A stretch of DNA of 64,000 bases, taken from positions 2,046,001-2,110,000 of the forward strand of contig NZ_CP016443.1 in NCBI RefSeq assembly GCF_001742165.1, read 5' to 3'. Position numbers and translations under genes: made by a program. The notes under the pieces are model-generated. The model was given only the letters and a program-made list of their open reading frames with translations. It was not told the origin of the DNA and ran no database searches. Source of the stretch: Burkholderia stabilis (GTDB lineage Bacteria > Pseudomonadota > Gammaproteobacteria > Burkholderiales > Burkholderiaceae). Each line of letters opens with the position of its first letter. The first letter of the stretch is position 1. Positions 16,950 through 25,346 of this stretch are shown piece by piece.

Positions 16950-18041
16950 ATGATGCAATCCGCCCTTCCCGGTCAACCGGCCACGCCGGCCCGCGCGGCC
17001 GCCGCGCTGCGCGACGCGTTCATCAAGCTCAAGCGCGAGCGCCAGCTGCGCAACCGCGACGTCGCTCAGGCGCTCGGCGTCAGCGAAGGCGAAGCGCTCG
17101 CCGCGTTCGTCGGCGAGCACGTCGTGCGGCTCGACGCGCGCTTCCCGGCGATGTTCGAGGAAATGCCGCGCCTCGGCCGCGTGATGGCGCTCACGCGCAA
17201 CGACACGGCGGTCCACGAAAAGGACGGCGAATATGCGCAGATGAGCCACGACGGCCCCGTCGGCCTCGCGCTCGGCGAGATCGACCTGCGCATCTTCTAT
17301 CGCCACTGGGTGTCGGCATTCGCGGTGCACGACGAGACCGCGCACGGCCCGCTGAAAAGCCTGCAGTTCTTCGACGCGCAGGGCCACGCGATCCACAAGG
17401 TCTACCTGCGCGCGCACAGCGATCACGCCGCGTACGACGCGTTCGTCGAGCGCTGGCGCGCGCCGTCGCAGGAACCGGGCCTCGACGTCGCGGCCGCCGC
17501 GCCGAAGACGCCCGAGCGCGCCGATACCGAGATCGACGTCGCGGGCTTTCGCGCCGCGTGGGACGCGATGACCGACACGCACCAGTTCTTCGGCATCACG
17601 CAGCGCTTCGGCGTGAGCCGCATGCAGGCGCTGCGCCTCGCCGATCCGCAATACGCGTATCCGGTCGAAACCGCGCATGCGCTGCGCCACGTGCTCCAGC
17701 AGGCCGCGCAAAGCGGCCAGCCGATCATGGTGTTCGTCGGCAATGCGGGGATGATCCAGATCCATACGGGCCCCGTCGCGAACGTGCGCGAAGTCGGCGC
17801 ATGGATCAACGTGCTCGACCCTGATTTCAACCTGCACGTGCGCGAAGACCTGATCGCCGCCGCGTGGGTCGTGAAGAAACCGACGAGCGACGGCATCGTC
17901 ACGTCGCTCGAACTGTTCGACCGGCAGGGCGACCATGTCGCGCTGCTGTTCGGCGAGCGCAAGCCCGGCAAAGTCGAACGCGACGACTGGCGTGCGCTCG
18001 TCGCGACGCTGCCGCCCGCAGCACGCGGAGACGCACGGTGA
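16950..18041 (+). CDS. bhuS: Cytoplasmic heme-handling protein HmuS/BhuS
   Basis: A 363-residue protein with the duplicated HmuS/ChuS fold: repeat one at about residues 20-185 and repeat two at 195-360. Each has the RDVAQALGVSEGEAL / TQRFGVSRMQALRLA segment followed by an RxxAxFEEM-type and an VWVVKKPTSDGIVTSLELF element. It accepts heme from the importer and may degrade or store it. AGGAG (16940-16944) precedes ATG 16950; ATG 16953 is also possible. It lies 49 bp after the receptor and its stop overlaps the next gene's start (GTGA), so the two are coupled. Confidence 0.93.
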   Translation: MMQSALPGQPATPARAAAALRDAFIKLKRERQLRNRDVAQALGVSEGEALAAFVGEHVVRLDARFPAMFEEMPRLGRVMALTRNDTAVHEKDGEYAQMSHDGPVGLALGEIDLRIFYRHWVSAFAVHDETAHGPLKSLQFFDAQGHAIHKVYLRAHSDHAAYDAFVERWRAPSQEPGLDVAAAAPKTPERADTEIDVAGFRAAWDAMTDTHQFFGITQRFGVSRMQALRLADPQYAYPVETAHALRHVLQQAAQSGQPIMVFVGNAGMIQIHTGPVANVREVGAWINVLDPDFNLHVREDLIAAAWVVKKPTSDGIVTSLELFDRQGDHVALLFGERKPGKVERDDWRALVATLPPAARGDAR

Positions 18042-18943
18042 GCGCGCGATCGTTCGATCCGCGGCGCCGCGCGATGCTGGCGGCGGCGGCCGGCGCGCTC
18101 GCGGGCGCGCTGCCGGGCCGCGTGCTCGCGCAGGCCGCGCCGAAGCGCGTGGTCGTGATCGGCGGCGCGCTCGCGGAAACCGCGTTCGCGCTCGGCGGCG
18201 CCGACACGCGCAGCTACCGGCTCGTCGGCGCCGACACGACCTGCACGTATCCCGATGCCGCGAAGCGGCTGCCGAAAGTCGGCTATCAGCGTGCGCTGTC
18301 GGCCGAGGGGCTGCTGTCGCTGCGGCCCGATCTCGTGCTCGCGTCGGCGGAAGCCGGCCCGCCCGCCGCGATCGCGCAGGTGAAAAGCGCCGGCGTCGCG
18401 GTGACGACGTTCGACGAACGCCACGACGTCGAATCGGTGCGCGCGAAGATCACGGGCGTCGCGCAGGCGCTCGACGTGCGCGACGCGGGCGCGGCCTTGC
18501 TGCAACGCTTCGACCGCGACTGGCAGGCCGCGCGCAACGCGGTCGCCGCGCGCGCGCCCGGCGGCGCACAGCCGCCGCGCGTGCTGTTCGTGCTGAACCA
18601 TACCGGCAACCAGGCGCTCGTCGCCGGCCAGCGCACGGCCGCCGACGCGATGATCCGCTACGCGGGCGCGCGCAATGCGATGCAGGGCTTCGATCACTAC
18701 AAGCCGCTGACGACCGAAGCGCTCGCCGCCGCCGCACCCGACGTCGTGCTGATCTCCGACGAAGGGCTCGCGGCCGTCGGCGGGCGCGCCGCGCTGCTCG
18801 CCACGCCCGGCTTCGGCGCGACGCCGGCCGGCCGCGCGCAACGCGTCGTGTCGCTCGATGCGCTGTTCCTGCTCGGCTTCGGCCCGCGCCTGCCGCTCGC
18901 CGTCACGACCCTGCACCGACGCCTGTCGGATGCGCTCGCCTGA
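18038..18943 (+). CDS. bhuT: Periplasmic heme-binding protein BhuT
   Basis: A 301-residue ABC binding protein starting at GTG 18038, inside the stop codon of bhuS (4-bp overlap). The N-terminus DPRRRAMLAAAAGALAGALPGRVLAQ has a twin-arginine-like RRR followed by a hydrophobic core and A-Q-A cleavage. Family hallmarks are VVVIGGALAETAFALGGA, the TCTYPDAAKRLPKVGYQRALSAEGLLSLRPDLVLAS block and the C-terminal RVVSLDALFLLGFGPRLP. It carries heme to the BhuUV importer. Tat export is possible but unproven. Confidence 0.92.
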   Translation: MSARSFDPRRRAMLAAAAGALAGALPGRVLAQAAPKRVVVIGGALAETAFALGGADTRSYRLVGADTTCTYPDAAKRLPKVGYQRALSAEGLLSLRPDLVLASAEAGPPAAIAQVKSAGVAVTTFDERHDVESVRAKITGVAQALDVRDAGAALLQRFDRDWQAARNAVAARAPGGAQPPRVLFVLNHTGNQALVAGQRTAADAMIRYAGARNAMQGFDHYKPLTTEALAAAAPDVVLISDEGLAAVGGRAALLATPGFGATPAGRAQRVVSLDALFLLGFGPRLPLAVTTLHRRLSDALA

Positions 18944-18958
18944 TTCCGGATTGCCTCG

Positions 18959-20047
18959 ATGCCCGCTCATGCTTCGCCTTTCACCGCGTCGTCGCACGCA
19001 TCGCGCACCGGCGCGGCGCGCGTCGGCACGTCGCGCCGCTTCGCGCCTTTCGCGCTGGCCGCGCTCGCGTTCCTCGTGTGCGCGATGTCCGTCGTCGCGC
19101 TGTGCGTCGGCGCGTATCGCATTCCGCTCGCGCAAGCCTGGGCCGCGTTGAGCGGCGATGCGGCCGCGCAGCAGGCGCGCGCGGTGCTGTTCGACATCCG
19201 CGCGCCGCGCGTCGTGCTCGCGCTGCTGGTCGGCGGCGGCTTCGGCGCGGCCGGCGCCGCGATGCAGGCGCTGTTCCGCAATCCGCTCGCCGATCCGGGG
19301 CTCGTCGGCGTGTCGAGCGGCGCGGCACTCGGCGCGACGACGATGATCGTGCTCGGCCCTGCACTGTTCGCCGCGCACGTGAGCGCGGCCGCGCTGCCCG
19401 TCGCCGCGTTCGCGGGCGCGCTCGCGGTCGCGGCGCTCGTCTACCGGCTCGCCGCGTCGCGCGGCCGGCTCGCGCTGCCGCTGCTGCTGCTCGCCGGGAT
19501 CGCGATCAACGCGCTGGTGGGCGCGGCAATCGGCCTGCTCACGTTCGTCGCCGACGATGCGCAGTTGCGCTCGCTGACCTTCTGGAGCCTCGGCAGCCTC
19601 GGCGGCGCGCAATGGCCCGCGCTGGCGGCCGTCGCGCCGTGCGTCCTGATCGGCTGCGTGCTGCTCACACGTGAACGCGATGCGCTGAACGCATTGCAGC
19701 TCGGCGAAACCGAAGCGCTGCATCTCGGCGTGCCTGTTCAGCGGCTGAAGCGGCGCGTGCTCGTCGCGGTCGCGCTGACGGTCGGCGCGCTCGTATCCTG
19801 CGCCGGCATCATCGGCTTCATCGGACTCGTCGCGCCGCATTGCGTGCGCCTCGCCTGCGGCCCCGATCAGCGGGTCGTGCTGCCCGGCGCCGCGTTGCTC
19901 GGCGCGCTGCTGACGCTGGCCGCCGATCTCGCCGCGCGCACGATCGCCGCGCCGGCCGAAATTCCGCTTGGCGTGCTGACCGCGCTGCTCGGCGCACCGT
20001 TCTTTCTTGCGCTGCTGTGGAAAAGCCGCGGCGCGCTTGGCGGGTAA
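18959..20047 (+). CDS. bhuU: Heme ABC transporter permease BhuU (FecCD family)
   Basis: A 362-residue inner-membrane permease with about ten transmembrane helices. FecCD signatures are [46 protein letters not shown] in outline, the cytoplasmic coupling loop (EAxxLGVPV), and the [16 protein letters not shown] motif around residues 280-298. It forms a homodimeric channel that moves heme from BhuT across the inner membrane using BhuV. Starts 15 bp after bhuT. Confidence 0.93.
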   Translation: MPAHASPFTASSHASRTGAARVGTSRRFAPFALAALAFLVCAMSVVALCVGAYRIPLAQAWAALSGDAAAQQARAVLFDIRAPRVVLALLVGGGFGAAGAAMQALFRNPLADPGLVGVSSGAALGATTMIVLGPALFAAHVSAAALPVAAFAGALAVAALVYRLAASRGRLALPLLLLAGIAINALVGAAIGLLTFVADDAQLRSLTFWSLGSLGGAQWPALAAVAPCVLIGCVLLTRERDALNALQLGETEALHLGVPVQRLKRRVLVAVALTVGALVSCAGIIGFIGLVAPHCVRLACGPDQRVVLPGAALLGALLTLAADLAARTIAAPAEIPLGVLTALLGAPFFLALLWKSRGALGG

Positions 20048-20066
20048 CCCTTCCCTCACGACGACC

Positions 20067-20888
20067 ATGCTGACCGCCCACCATCTCGACGTCGCCCGCC
20101 GACACAACGCCATCCTCCGCGACCTGTCGCTGTCGATCGAGCCCGGCCGCGTGACCGCGCTGCTCGGCCGCAACGGCGCAGGCAAGAGCACGCTGCTGAA
20201 GACCTTCGCCGGCGAACTGACCGGCAGCGTCGCGCCGAGCGGCGTGCGCGTGAGCGGCGACGTGACGCTGAACGGCGAACCGCTCGCGCGCATCGACGCG
20301 CCGCGCCTCGCGTGTCTGCGCGCGGTGCTGCCTCAGGCCGCGCAACCGGCCTTCCCGTTCAGCGTCGACGAAATCGTGCTGCTCGGCCGCTATCCGCATG
20401 CGCGGCGCAGCGGCGCGACGTCGCACCGCGATCGCGATATCGCATGGCGCGCGCTCGAACGCGCGGGCGCCGATGCGTTCGTCGGCCGCGACGTCACGAC
20501 GCTGTCGGGTGGCGAACTCGCACGCGTGCAGTTCGCGCGCGTGCTCGCGCAGCTGTGGCCGGACGACGAAGCAACGGAGCGCGGCCCGCGCTACCTGCTG
20601 CTCGACGAGCCGACCGCAGCGCTCGATCTCGCGCATCAGCACCGGCTGCTCGACACCGTGCGCGCAGTCGCGCGCGAATGGCAGCTCGGCGTGCTCGCGA
20701 TCGTCCACGATCCGAACCTCGCCGCGCGGCACGCGGACTCGATCGCGATGCTCGCCGACGGCACGATCGTCGCGCACGGCACGCCGCGCGACGTGATGAC
20801 GCCCGCGCATATCGCGCGGTGCTATGGATTTTCCGTGAAGATGGTGGAAACCGGCGACGGTACGCCACCGGTCATGGTGCCCGCGTAG
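20067..20888 (+). CDS. bhuV: Heme ABC transporter ATPase BhuV
   Basis: A 273-residue ABC ATPase: Walker [10 protein letters not shown] (about residues 34-42), a Q-loop in VLPQAAQP, signature [15 protein letters not shown], Walker [14 protein letters not shown] and the switch histidine in AIVHDPNLA. HmuV-type proteins carry an insertion before Walker B ([12 protein letters not shown] here). Start at ATG 20067, 19 bp after bhuU. Last gene of the heme operon, hydrolysing ATP to drive import. Confidence 0.94.
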   Translation: MLTAHHLDVARRHNAILRDLSLSIEPGRVTALLGRNGAGKSTLLKTFAGELTGSVAPSGVRVSGDVTLNGEPLARIDAPRLACLRAVLPQAAQPAFPFSVDEIVLLGRYPHARRSGATSHRDRDIAWRALERAGADAFVGRDVTTLSGGELARVQFARVLAQLWPDDEATERGPRYLLLDEPTAALDLAHQHRLLDTVRAVAREWQLGVLAIVHDPNLAARHADSIAMLADGTIVAHGTPRDVMTPAHIARCYGFSVKMVETGDGTPPVMVPA

Positions 20889-20988
20889 CGCGGGCGCACG
20901 CCGTGCGGCCAATGCCCGGCCGTGTCGGCATTCGAAACGTTCCCGCAGCATCATTCGCGCTTCGCGCATCCCCTTCGAGGAGACCCAC

Positions 20989-21378
20989 ATGCCGCTTCCG
21001 ATGACCCGCATCATCCTGTACGTCCAGGACGTCGCATTGCTGAAGGCGTTCTATCAACGCCATTTCGACCTGCCCGTCGTCGAGGAAATCGACGGTGAAT
21101 GGGCCGTGCTCGATGCGGGCGCGGTCGAGCTGGCGCTGCATCTGGCCGGCCCGGCGTTCCGTCACGCGGCTGCTCCCGCGAACCCGAATGCAAACGCGAC
21201 CGCAAGCAACGTGAAACTCGTCTTCCGCATCGACACCGATATCGAAAGCCATCGCGACCGTCTCGCCCGCGACGGCGTCACGGTGCGCGACATCAAGCGC
21301 TACGATGGATTCCCGTACCAGATGGTCGACGGCATTGATCCGGAAGGGAATGTCTTTCAGGTGATGCAGCCGGACTGA
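20989..21378 (+). CDS. VOC superfamily protein (glyoxalase/dioxygenase-like)
   Basis: A 129-residue vicinal-oxygen-chelate protein: ILYVQDVALLKAFYQRHFDLPVVEE opens the first beta-alpha-beta unit, a second unit follows around LVFRIDTDIESHRDRLARDGV, and the ending DGIDPEGNVFQVMQ has the metal-ligand-type Glu. AGGAGACCCAC lies upstream. Its function cannot be read off; such proteins bind metals and act on small aldehydes, antibiotics or aromatics. It ends 21 bp before the convergent TRIC gene. Confidence 0.85.
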   Translation: MPLPMTRIILYVQDVALLKAFYQRHFDLPVVEEIDGEWAVLDAGAVELALHLAGPAFRHAAAPANPNANATASNVKLVFRIDTDIESHRDRLARDGVTVRDIKRYDGFPYQMVDGIDPEGNVFQVMQPD

Positions 21379-21399
21379 ACGCCGGCGCGCGGCCGCGCG

Positions 21400-22011
21400 T
21401 CAATGTTCGACGTCGGCCGCGCCGAAGGTCCGCATCTTCCAGCCCAACTGCACGGCCAGCATCCGCATCGAGAAACCGGCCGCGAGCGCCACCACCGTCG
21501 CGAAGCCCGCATCGATGCCGAGATGCTGCATCCCGACGTACAACGTGCCCGTGAAGAACGCGACGCTCGCGTACAGTTCCTCGCGCAGGATCAGCGGCAT
21601 CTCGTTGCACAGCAGGTCGCGCAGCATCCCGCCGCACACGCCGGTGATCGCACCGGCCAGCACGACGATGATCGGCGCCGAGCCCGTCGACGCGCCGATG
21701 TCGCAGCCGATGATCGTGAACGCGGCGAGGCCGATCGCATCGACGGTGACGAACAGCGTCTTCATGCGCGCGACGTGCCGGGCGGCCCATGACGCGACGG
21801 TCGCCGCGACGAGCGTGATCACCAGGTATTCGGGATGCGCGATCCAGCCGAGCGGATAGTGGCCGAGCAGCACGTCGCGCACGGTGCCGCCGCCGAGCGC
21901 CGTCACCGCGCCGACGAGCGCGAGCCCGAAACGGTCCATCCCGCGCCGCATCCCCATCAGCGCCCCCGACATCGCTTCCGCGACGATCGCAATCAGATAA
22001 AGCGTATGCAT
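21400..22011 (-). CDS. TRIC-like cation channel family protein (UPF0126)
   Basis: A 203-residue inner-membrane protein with six to seven transmembrane helices, built from two related halves each beginning with the GxVTxxGGGTxRDxLLG-type signature: GALVGAVTALGGGTVRDVLLG, then AGAITGVCGGMLRDLLCNEMPLI. Prokaryotic TRIC proteins form trimeric K+-permeable channels. Start at ATG 22011. It begins 8 bp after the stop of the peptidoglycan synthase gene on the same strand, so the two are probably co-transcribed. Confidence 0.9.
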   Translation of the reverse strand: MHTLYLIAIVAEAMSGALMGMRRGMDRFGLALVGAVTALGGGTVRDVLLGHYPLGWIAHPEYLVITLVAATVASWAARHVARMKTLFVTVDAIGLAAFTIIGCDIGASTGSAPIIVVLAGAITGVCGGMLRDLLCNEMPLILREELYASVAFFTGTLYVGMQHLGIDAGFATVVALAAGFSMRMLAVQLGWKMRTFGAADVEH

Positions 22012-22019
22012 GGCGCGTG

Positions 22020-24137
22020 TCAGTCGTCGGTTCGGAACAGGTCGAGCACGCGTTCGCGCTCGGCCGCGTCGACGGCCGCGGGCATCGGCTCGTCGGGTTT
22101 GCCGCTGCCGGCCGGCGTATTGGCTGCGTCCGGCGCCGCCGTGCCGCCGCATGCGAAGCGGCTGCGGATGTACGACGGCACATCGGCCGTGCACGTGCCG
22201 CGCGTGTATTCGGCATACACGAAATCGCCGTCGACGAGCGCGACGTCCTGCGGCGGCGTCGCATCGACCGGCGTGCGCCCGTCGACAGCCGTCTTCATGT
22301 AGTCGAGCCAGACCGGCAGCGCCAGCGTCGCGCCGGTCGCGCGCCCCATCGGGCGCGGCGTGTCGTAGCCGAGCCACGCGACCGCGACGACGCCCGACGA
22401 GTAGCCGGCGAACCAGACATCCTTCGACCCGTTCGACGTGCCCGTCTTGCCGGCCGCGTCGTCGCGGCGCAGCGCGAGCGCGCCGCGTGCGGTGCCGGCC
22501 TTCACGACGTCACGCAGCATGCTGTCCATCATGAACGCGTTGCGCGCCGACACGACGCGCGCGCCTTCCGGCGTCGTCGCCTCGTACATCGCGCCGCCGT
22601 GACGCTGCTTCACCGACAGGATCAGGCGCGGCTCCATCCGCGTCCCGCCGTTCGCGAACACGCTGTACGCGCTCGCGAGCTCGAGCGGCGTCACCGCGCC
22701 CGCGCCGAGCGCGAGCGGCAGCGATGCCGGATTGCGCTGCGCGTCGAAGCCGAAATGCACCGCGTGCTGCTGCACGTAGCGCGCATCGGTGGCCTGCATC
22801 AGGCTGACCGCGACCAGGTTCTTCGAGCGCACGAGCCCGCGCCGCACCGGAATGAACCCTTCGTAGCGATTGCCGAAATTGCGCGGACGCCACGGCCGCG
22901 CGCCGGTTTCCGCGTGCGTGAGCGTGCGCTGCGTATCGTCGACGAGCACGCCCGGGAAATAGCCCTTCTCCAGCGCGGCCGAATAGACGAACGGCTTGAA
23001 GCTCGACCCCGGCTGGCGGTACGCCTGCAGCGCATGATCGAACACGTTGCGATTGAAATCAGCGCCGCCGACGAGCGCGAGCATGTCGCCGGTCGCCGCA
23101 TCGAGCGACACGAGCGCGCCTTCGAGCCCGTTGCGCGTTTCGCGCTTCGCGGGCGGCTGCCGGCGCAGCGTGCGCTGGAGCGCGGCTTCGGCCGCGCGCT
23201 GGTCGCGCATCGAGATCGTCGTCGTCACGTCGAGGCCGAGCGTATAGGCGTCGTCGTGAAAGCGCTCGACCATCATGCGGCGCGCGCGCTCGGCAACGTA
23301 CGGCGCGGCGACGATCCCGGGCGGCGGCGTGGTCGCCAGCGCGATCGGCGCGTCGACGGCCGCATGGTACGTCGCGTCGTCGAGCTGGCCGAGCGCATGC
23401 ATGCGCCCGAGCACGTAGTTGCGCCGCGCGGTCGCGCGCGCCGGGTTGACGACCGGGTTGAACGCGGACGGCGCCTTCGGCAGCCCCGCGAGCACGGCCG
23501 CTTCGCCCGCGTTCAGCGCGTCGAGCGGCTTGCCGAAATACACGTTCGCGGCCGCCGCGAAACCGTACGCGCGCTCGCCCAGATAGATCTCGTTCATGTA
23601 CAGCTCGAGCAGCTTGTCCTTGCTGTATTCGCGTTCGAGCTTGGCCGCCATCAGGATCTCGGCGAGCTTGCGGCTCAACACCTTGTCGCGCGTCAGATAG
23701 AAGTTGCGCGCGACCTGCATCGTGATCGTGCTGCCGCCCTGCCCCGGCTGCCCGGTCACGACGTTCGCGAACGTCGCGCGCGCGAGGCCGCCGAAATCGA
23801 CCGCGCCGTGCTGGTAGAACTTCGCGTCCTCGGCCGCGAGCAGCGCCTGCCGCATCAGCGTCGGGATGCGTTCGAGCGGCACGAACTCGCGCCGCTCGAC
23901 GCCGTATTCGGCGAGCAGATCACCGTCGCGCGAGAAGATCCGCAGCGGCAGCGCGGGACGATAAACGGCCAGGTGCTCGACGGACGGCAACTGCGTCCAG
24001 ATGCGATGGATCGTCCATGCGCCGATGCCCGCGCACGCGAGCGTCAGGCCGAGCAGCGCGCCCGCGAGCGTGCGCCACACGCGTCGGCGGCGCGGCGGCG
24101 CGGGTGGCGGCGGTGGGGAAGCGGTGTGGTCGGTCAA
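22020..24137 (-). CDS. Class A penicillin-binding protein (PBP1A-like)
   Basis: 705 residues from TTG 24137, chosen because AAGGAG lies 7 bp upstream; an in-frame ATG further upstream has no Shine-Dalgarno. The N-terminal proline/arginine-rich tail precedes one transmembrane helix (about 20-43). The glycosyltransferase domain has catalytic Glu103 in LLAAEDAKFYQHGAVD and GQGGSTITMQVARN. The transpeptidase domain has Ser378 in the SSFK motif, SKN around 438-440 and KTGTS at 564-568. It polymerises and crosslinks peptidoglycan in the periplasm. It is the first gene before the TRIC channel and is divergent from a phosphotransferase gene, with a palindrome between them. Confidence 0.9.
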   Translation of the reverse strand: MTDHTASPPPPPAPPRRRRVWRTLAGALLGLTLACAGIGAWTIHRIWTQLPSVEHLAVYRPALPLRIFSRDGDLLAEYGVERREFVPLERIPTLMRQALLAAEDAKFYQHGAVDFGGLARATFANVVTGQPGQGGSTITMQVARNFYLTRDKVLSRKLAEILMAAKLEREYSKDKLLELYMNEIYLGERAYGFAAAANVYFGKPLDALNAGEAAVLAGLPKAPSAFNPVVNPARATARRNYVLGRMHALGQLDDATYHAAVDAPIALATTPPPGIVAAPYVAERARRMMVERFHDDAYTLGLDVTTTISMRDQRAAEAALQRTLRRQPPAKRETRNGLEGALVSLDAATGDMLALVGGADFNRNVFDHALQAYRQPGSSFKPFVYSAALEKGYFPGVLVDDTQRTLTHAETGARPWRPRNFGNRYEGFIPVRRGLVRSKNLVAVSLMQATDARYVQQHAVHFGFDAQRNPASLPLALGAGAVTPLELASAYSVFANGGTRMEPRLILSVKQRHGGAMYEATTPEGARVVSARNAFMMDSMLRDVVKAGTARGALALRRDDAAGKTGTSNGSKDVWFAGYSSGVVAVAWLGYDTPRPMGRATGATLALPVWLDYMKTAVDGRTPVDATPPQDVALVDGDFVYAEYTRGTCTADVPSYIRSRFACGGTAAPDAANTPAGSGKPDEPMPAAVDAAERERVLDLFRTDD

Positions 24138-24242
24138 TGTCGGGCTCCTTCTTCGATGCCGCGACGGCCGGTGCGCGATACGCGCCGACCGTTCACGAAA
24201 GGCGCGCATTGTCGAAGGGATGGCGCGAAACCGGAACATTCT

Positions 24243-24265
24243 TTAGCCAAAGTTTGGCTGGCTAA
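24243..24265. promoter_or_regulatory. Dyad repeats between PBP and phosphotransferase genes
   Basis: AGCCAAA-G-TTTGGCT (24245-24259) is a perfect 15-bp palindrome, and TTAGCCA (24243-24249) with TGGCTAA (24259-24265) is a second, overlapping inverted pair. The surrounding AT-rich run is unusual for this genome. The same TTAGCCA/TGGCTAA half-sites form the operator of the ArsR gene at 46 kb, with a different spacer. Confidence 0.4.
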
Positions 24266-24376
24266 ATTTTATTTAGGAAAGCGCGCGAGACCATTCACGC
24301 TGCGCATGCGTGCCGATCAAGCGCGATCGGACGAACCGCACTGCGCGCGCTCCGGTTCGCCTGTACCATCGCGATC

Positions 24377-25171
24377 ATGTTCGATCGATACCTCGGCCTG
24401 TGGGGCCTCGTTCCCGACGGCGGCCCGATCCTGACCGCGAGCGGCGGCCTGCTGCCCGTGCGCTGGCACGCGCGGCCCGCGATGCTGAAGATTGCGACGT
24501 GCGACGAAGAACGTCGCGGCAATGCGCTGATGGCCTGGTGGAACGGGCAAGGCGCGGCACAGGTGTGGCAACACGACGGCGACGCGATCCTGCTCGAACG
24601 CGCACAGCCCGCGCCGACGCTTGCGGGCTTTTCCGCTTCGGGCCACGACGATGATGCGATGCGCATCGCATGCGACGTCGTCGCGCGGCTGCACGCGCAT
24701 CGTGGGCCGGGGCCGACTTGGGTCGTGCCGCTCGACGACTGGTTCCGCCCGCTGCTGTCGGACCACACCAGCAACGACGCGCTGCGCCGCTCCGCAGCGA
24801 CCGCGCGCCAATTGCTGGCAGGACCGCCCGCCGACGCAGTCGTGCTGCACGGCGACATCCATCACGGCAACATTCTGCATTTCGGTGAACGCGGCTGGCT
24901 CGCGATCGACCCGAAAGGACTGCGCGGCGATCGCGCGTTCGATTACGCGAACCTGTTCTGCAACCCCGCGCACGACATCGCGATCGATCCGGTGCGCTTC
25001 GGGCAACGCGTCGTGTGCGTGGCCGATGCCGCGCAGCTCGACCGCCGCCGGCTGCTGCAGTGGATTCTCGCGTGGGTGGGCCTGTCGGCCGTGTGGCTGA
25101 TCGAGGACGACCTGTCGCCCGATACGTCTCTGGAAGTCGCGCAACTCGCCGCGCACGCGCTCGGTATGTAA
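24377..25171 (+). CDS. Aminoglycoside phosphotransferase family protein (APH(6)-like)
   Basis: A 264-residue kinase-fold protein of the streptomycin 6-phosphotransferase/hydroxyurea phosphotransferase family (PF04655). The catalytic loop VLHGDIHHGNIL (around residues 155-166) and the metal-binding DPKG in AIDPKGLRGDRAFDYANLFCNP are intact. The family phosphorylates aminoglycosides, although chromosomal members often act on unknown small molecules. It is single, next to a peptidoglycan synthase; resistance is therefore possible but not shown. No neighbouring mobile genes were seen. Confidence 0.85.
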   Translation: MFDRYLGLWGLVPDGGPILTASGGLLPVRWHARPAMLKIATCDEERRGNALMAWWNGQGAAQVWQHDGDAILLERAQPAPTLAGFSASGHDDDAMRIACDVVARLHAHRGPGPTWVVPLDDWFRPLLSDHTSNDALRRSAATARQLLAGPPADAVVLHGDIHHGNILHFGERGWLAIDPKGLRGDRAFDYANLFCNPAHDIAIDPVRFGQRVVCVADAAQLDRRRLLQWILAWVGLSAVWLIEDDLSPDTSLEVAQLAAHALGM

Positions 25172-25346
25172 GTCAGTCGCGCTGCGACGTTCACCCGCGG
25201 CCTCGCATCGTTCGAACGCACCGCATTCGCCGGGTCCGCCCCGGGCACACGATCAGCGGCAACACCTTTGCACGTGCATTGCATAGCGGCTCGAGATGCG
25301 CAAATGCCCCCGCACGACGTACGGAGGCATCGCAACGCACACCCGC

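Noticed and set aside
17423..20293. Very long minus-strand frame (956 codons) opposite the heme operon
   Set aside because: It lies entirely opposite well-supported heme genes, has an Arg/Ala-rich low-complexity make-up and no start signal; it is a high-GC shadow.
22017..24434. Plus-strand frame of about 805 codons opposite the PBP gene
   Set aside because: The opposite strand carries intact PBP motifs (SSFK, SKN, KTGTS); the frame is rich in Arg and Ala and has no recognisable domain.
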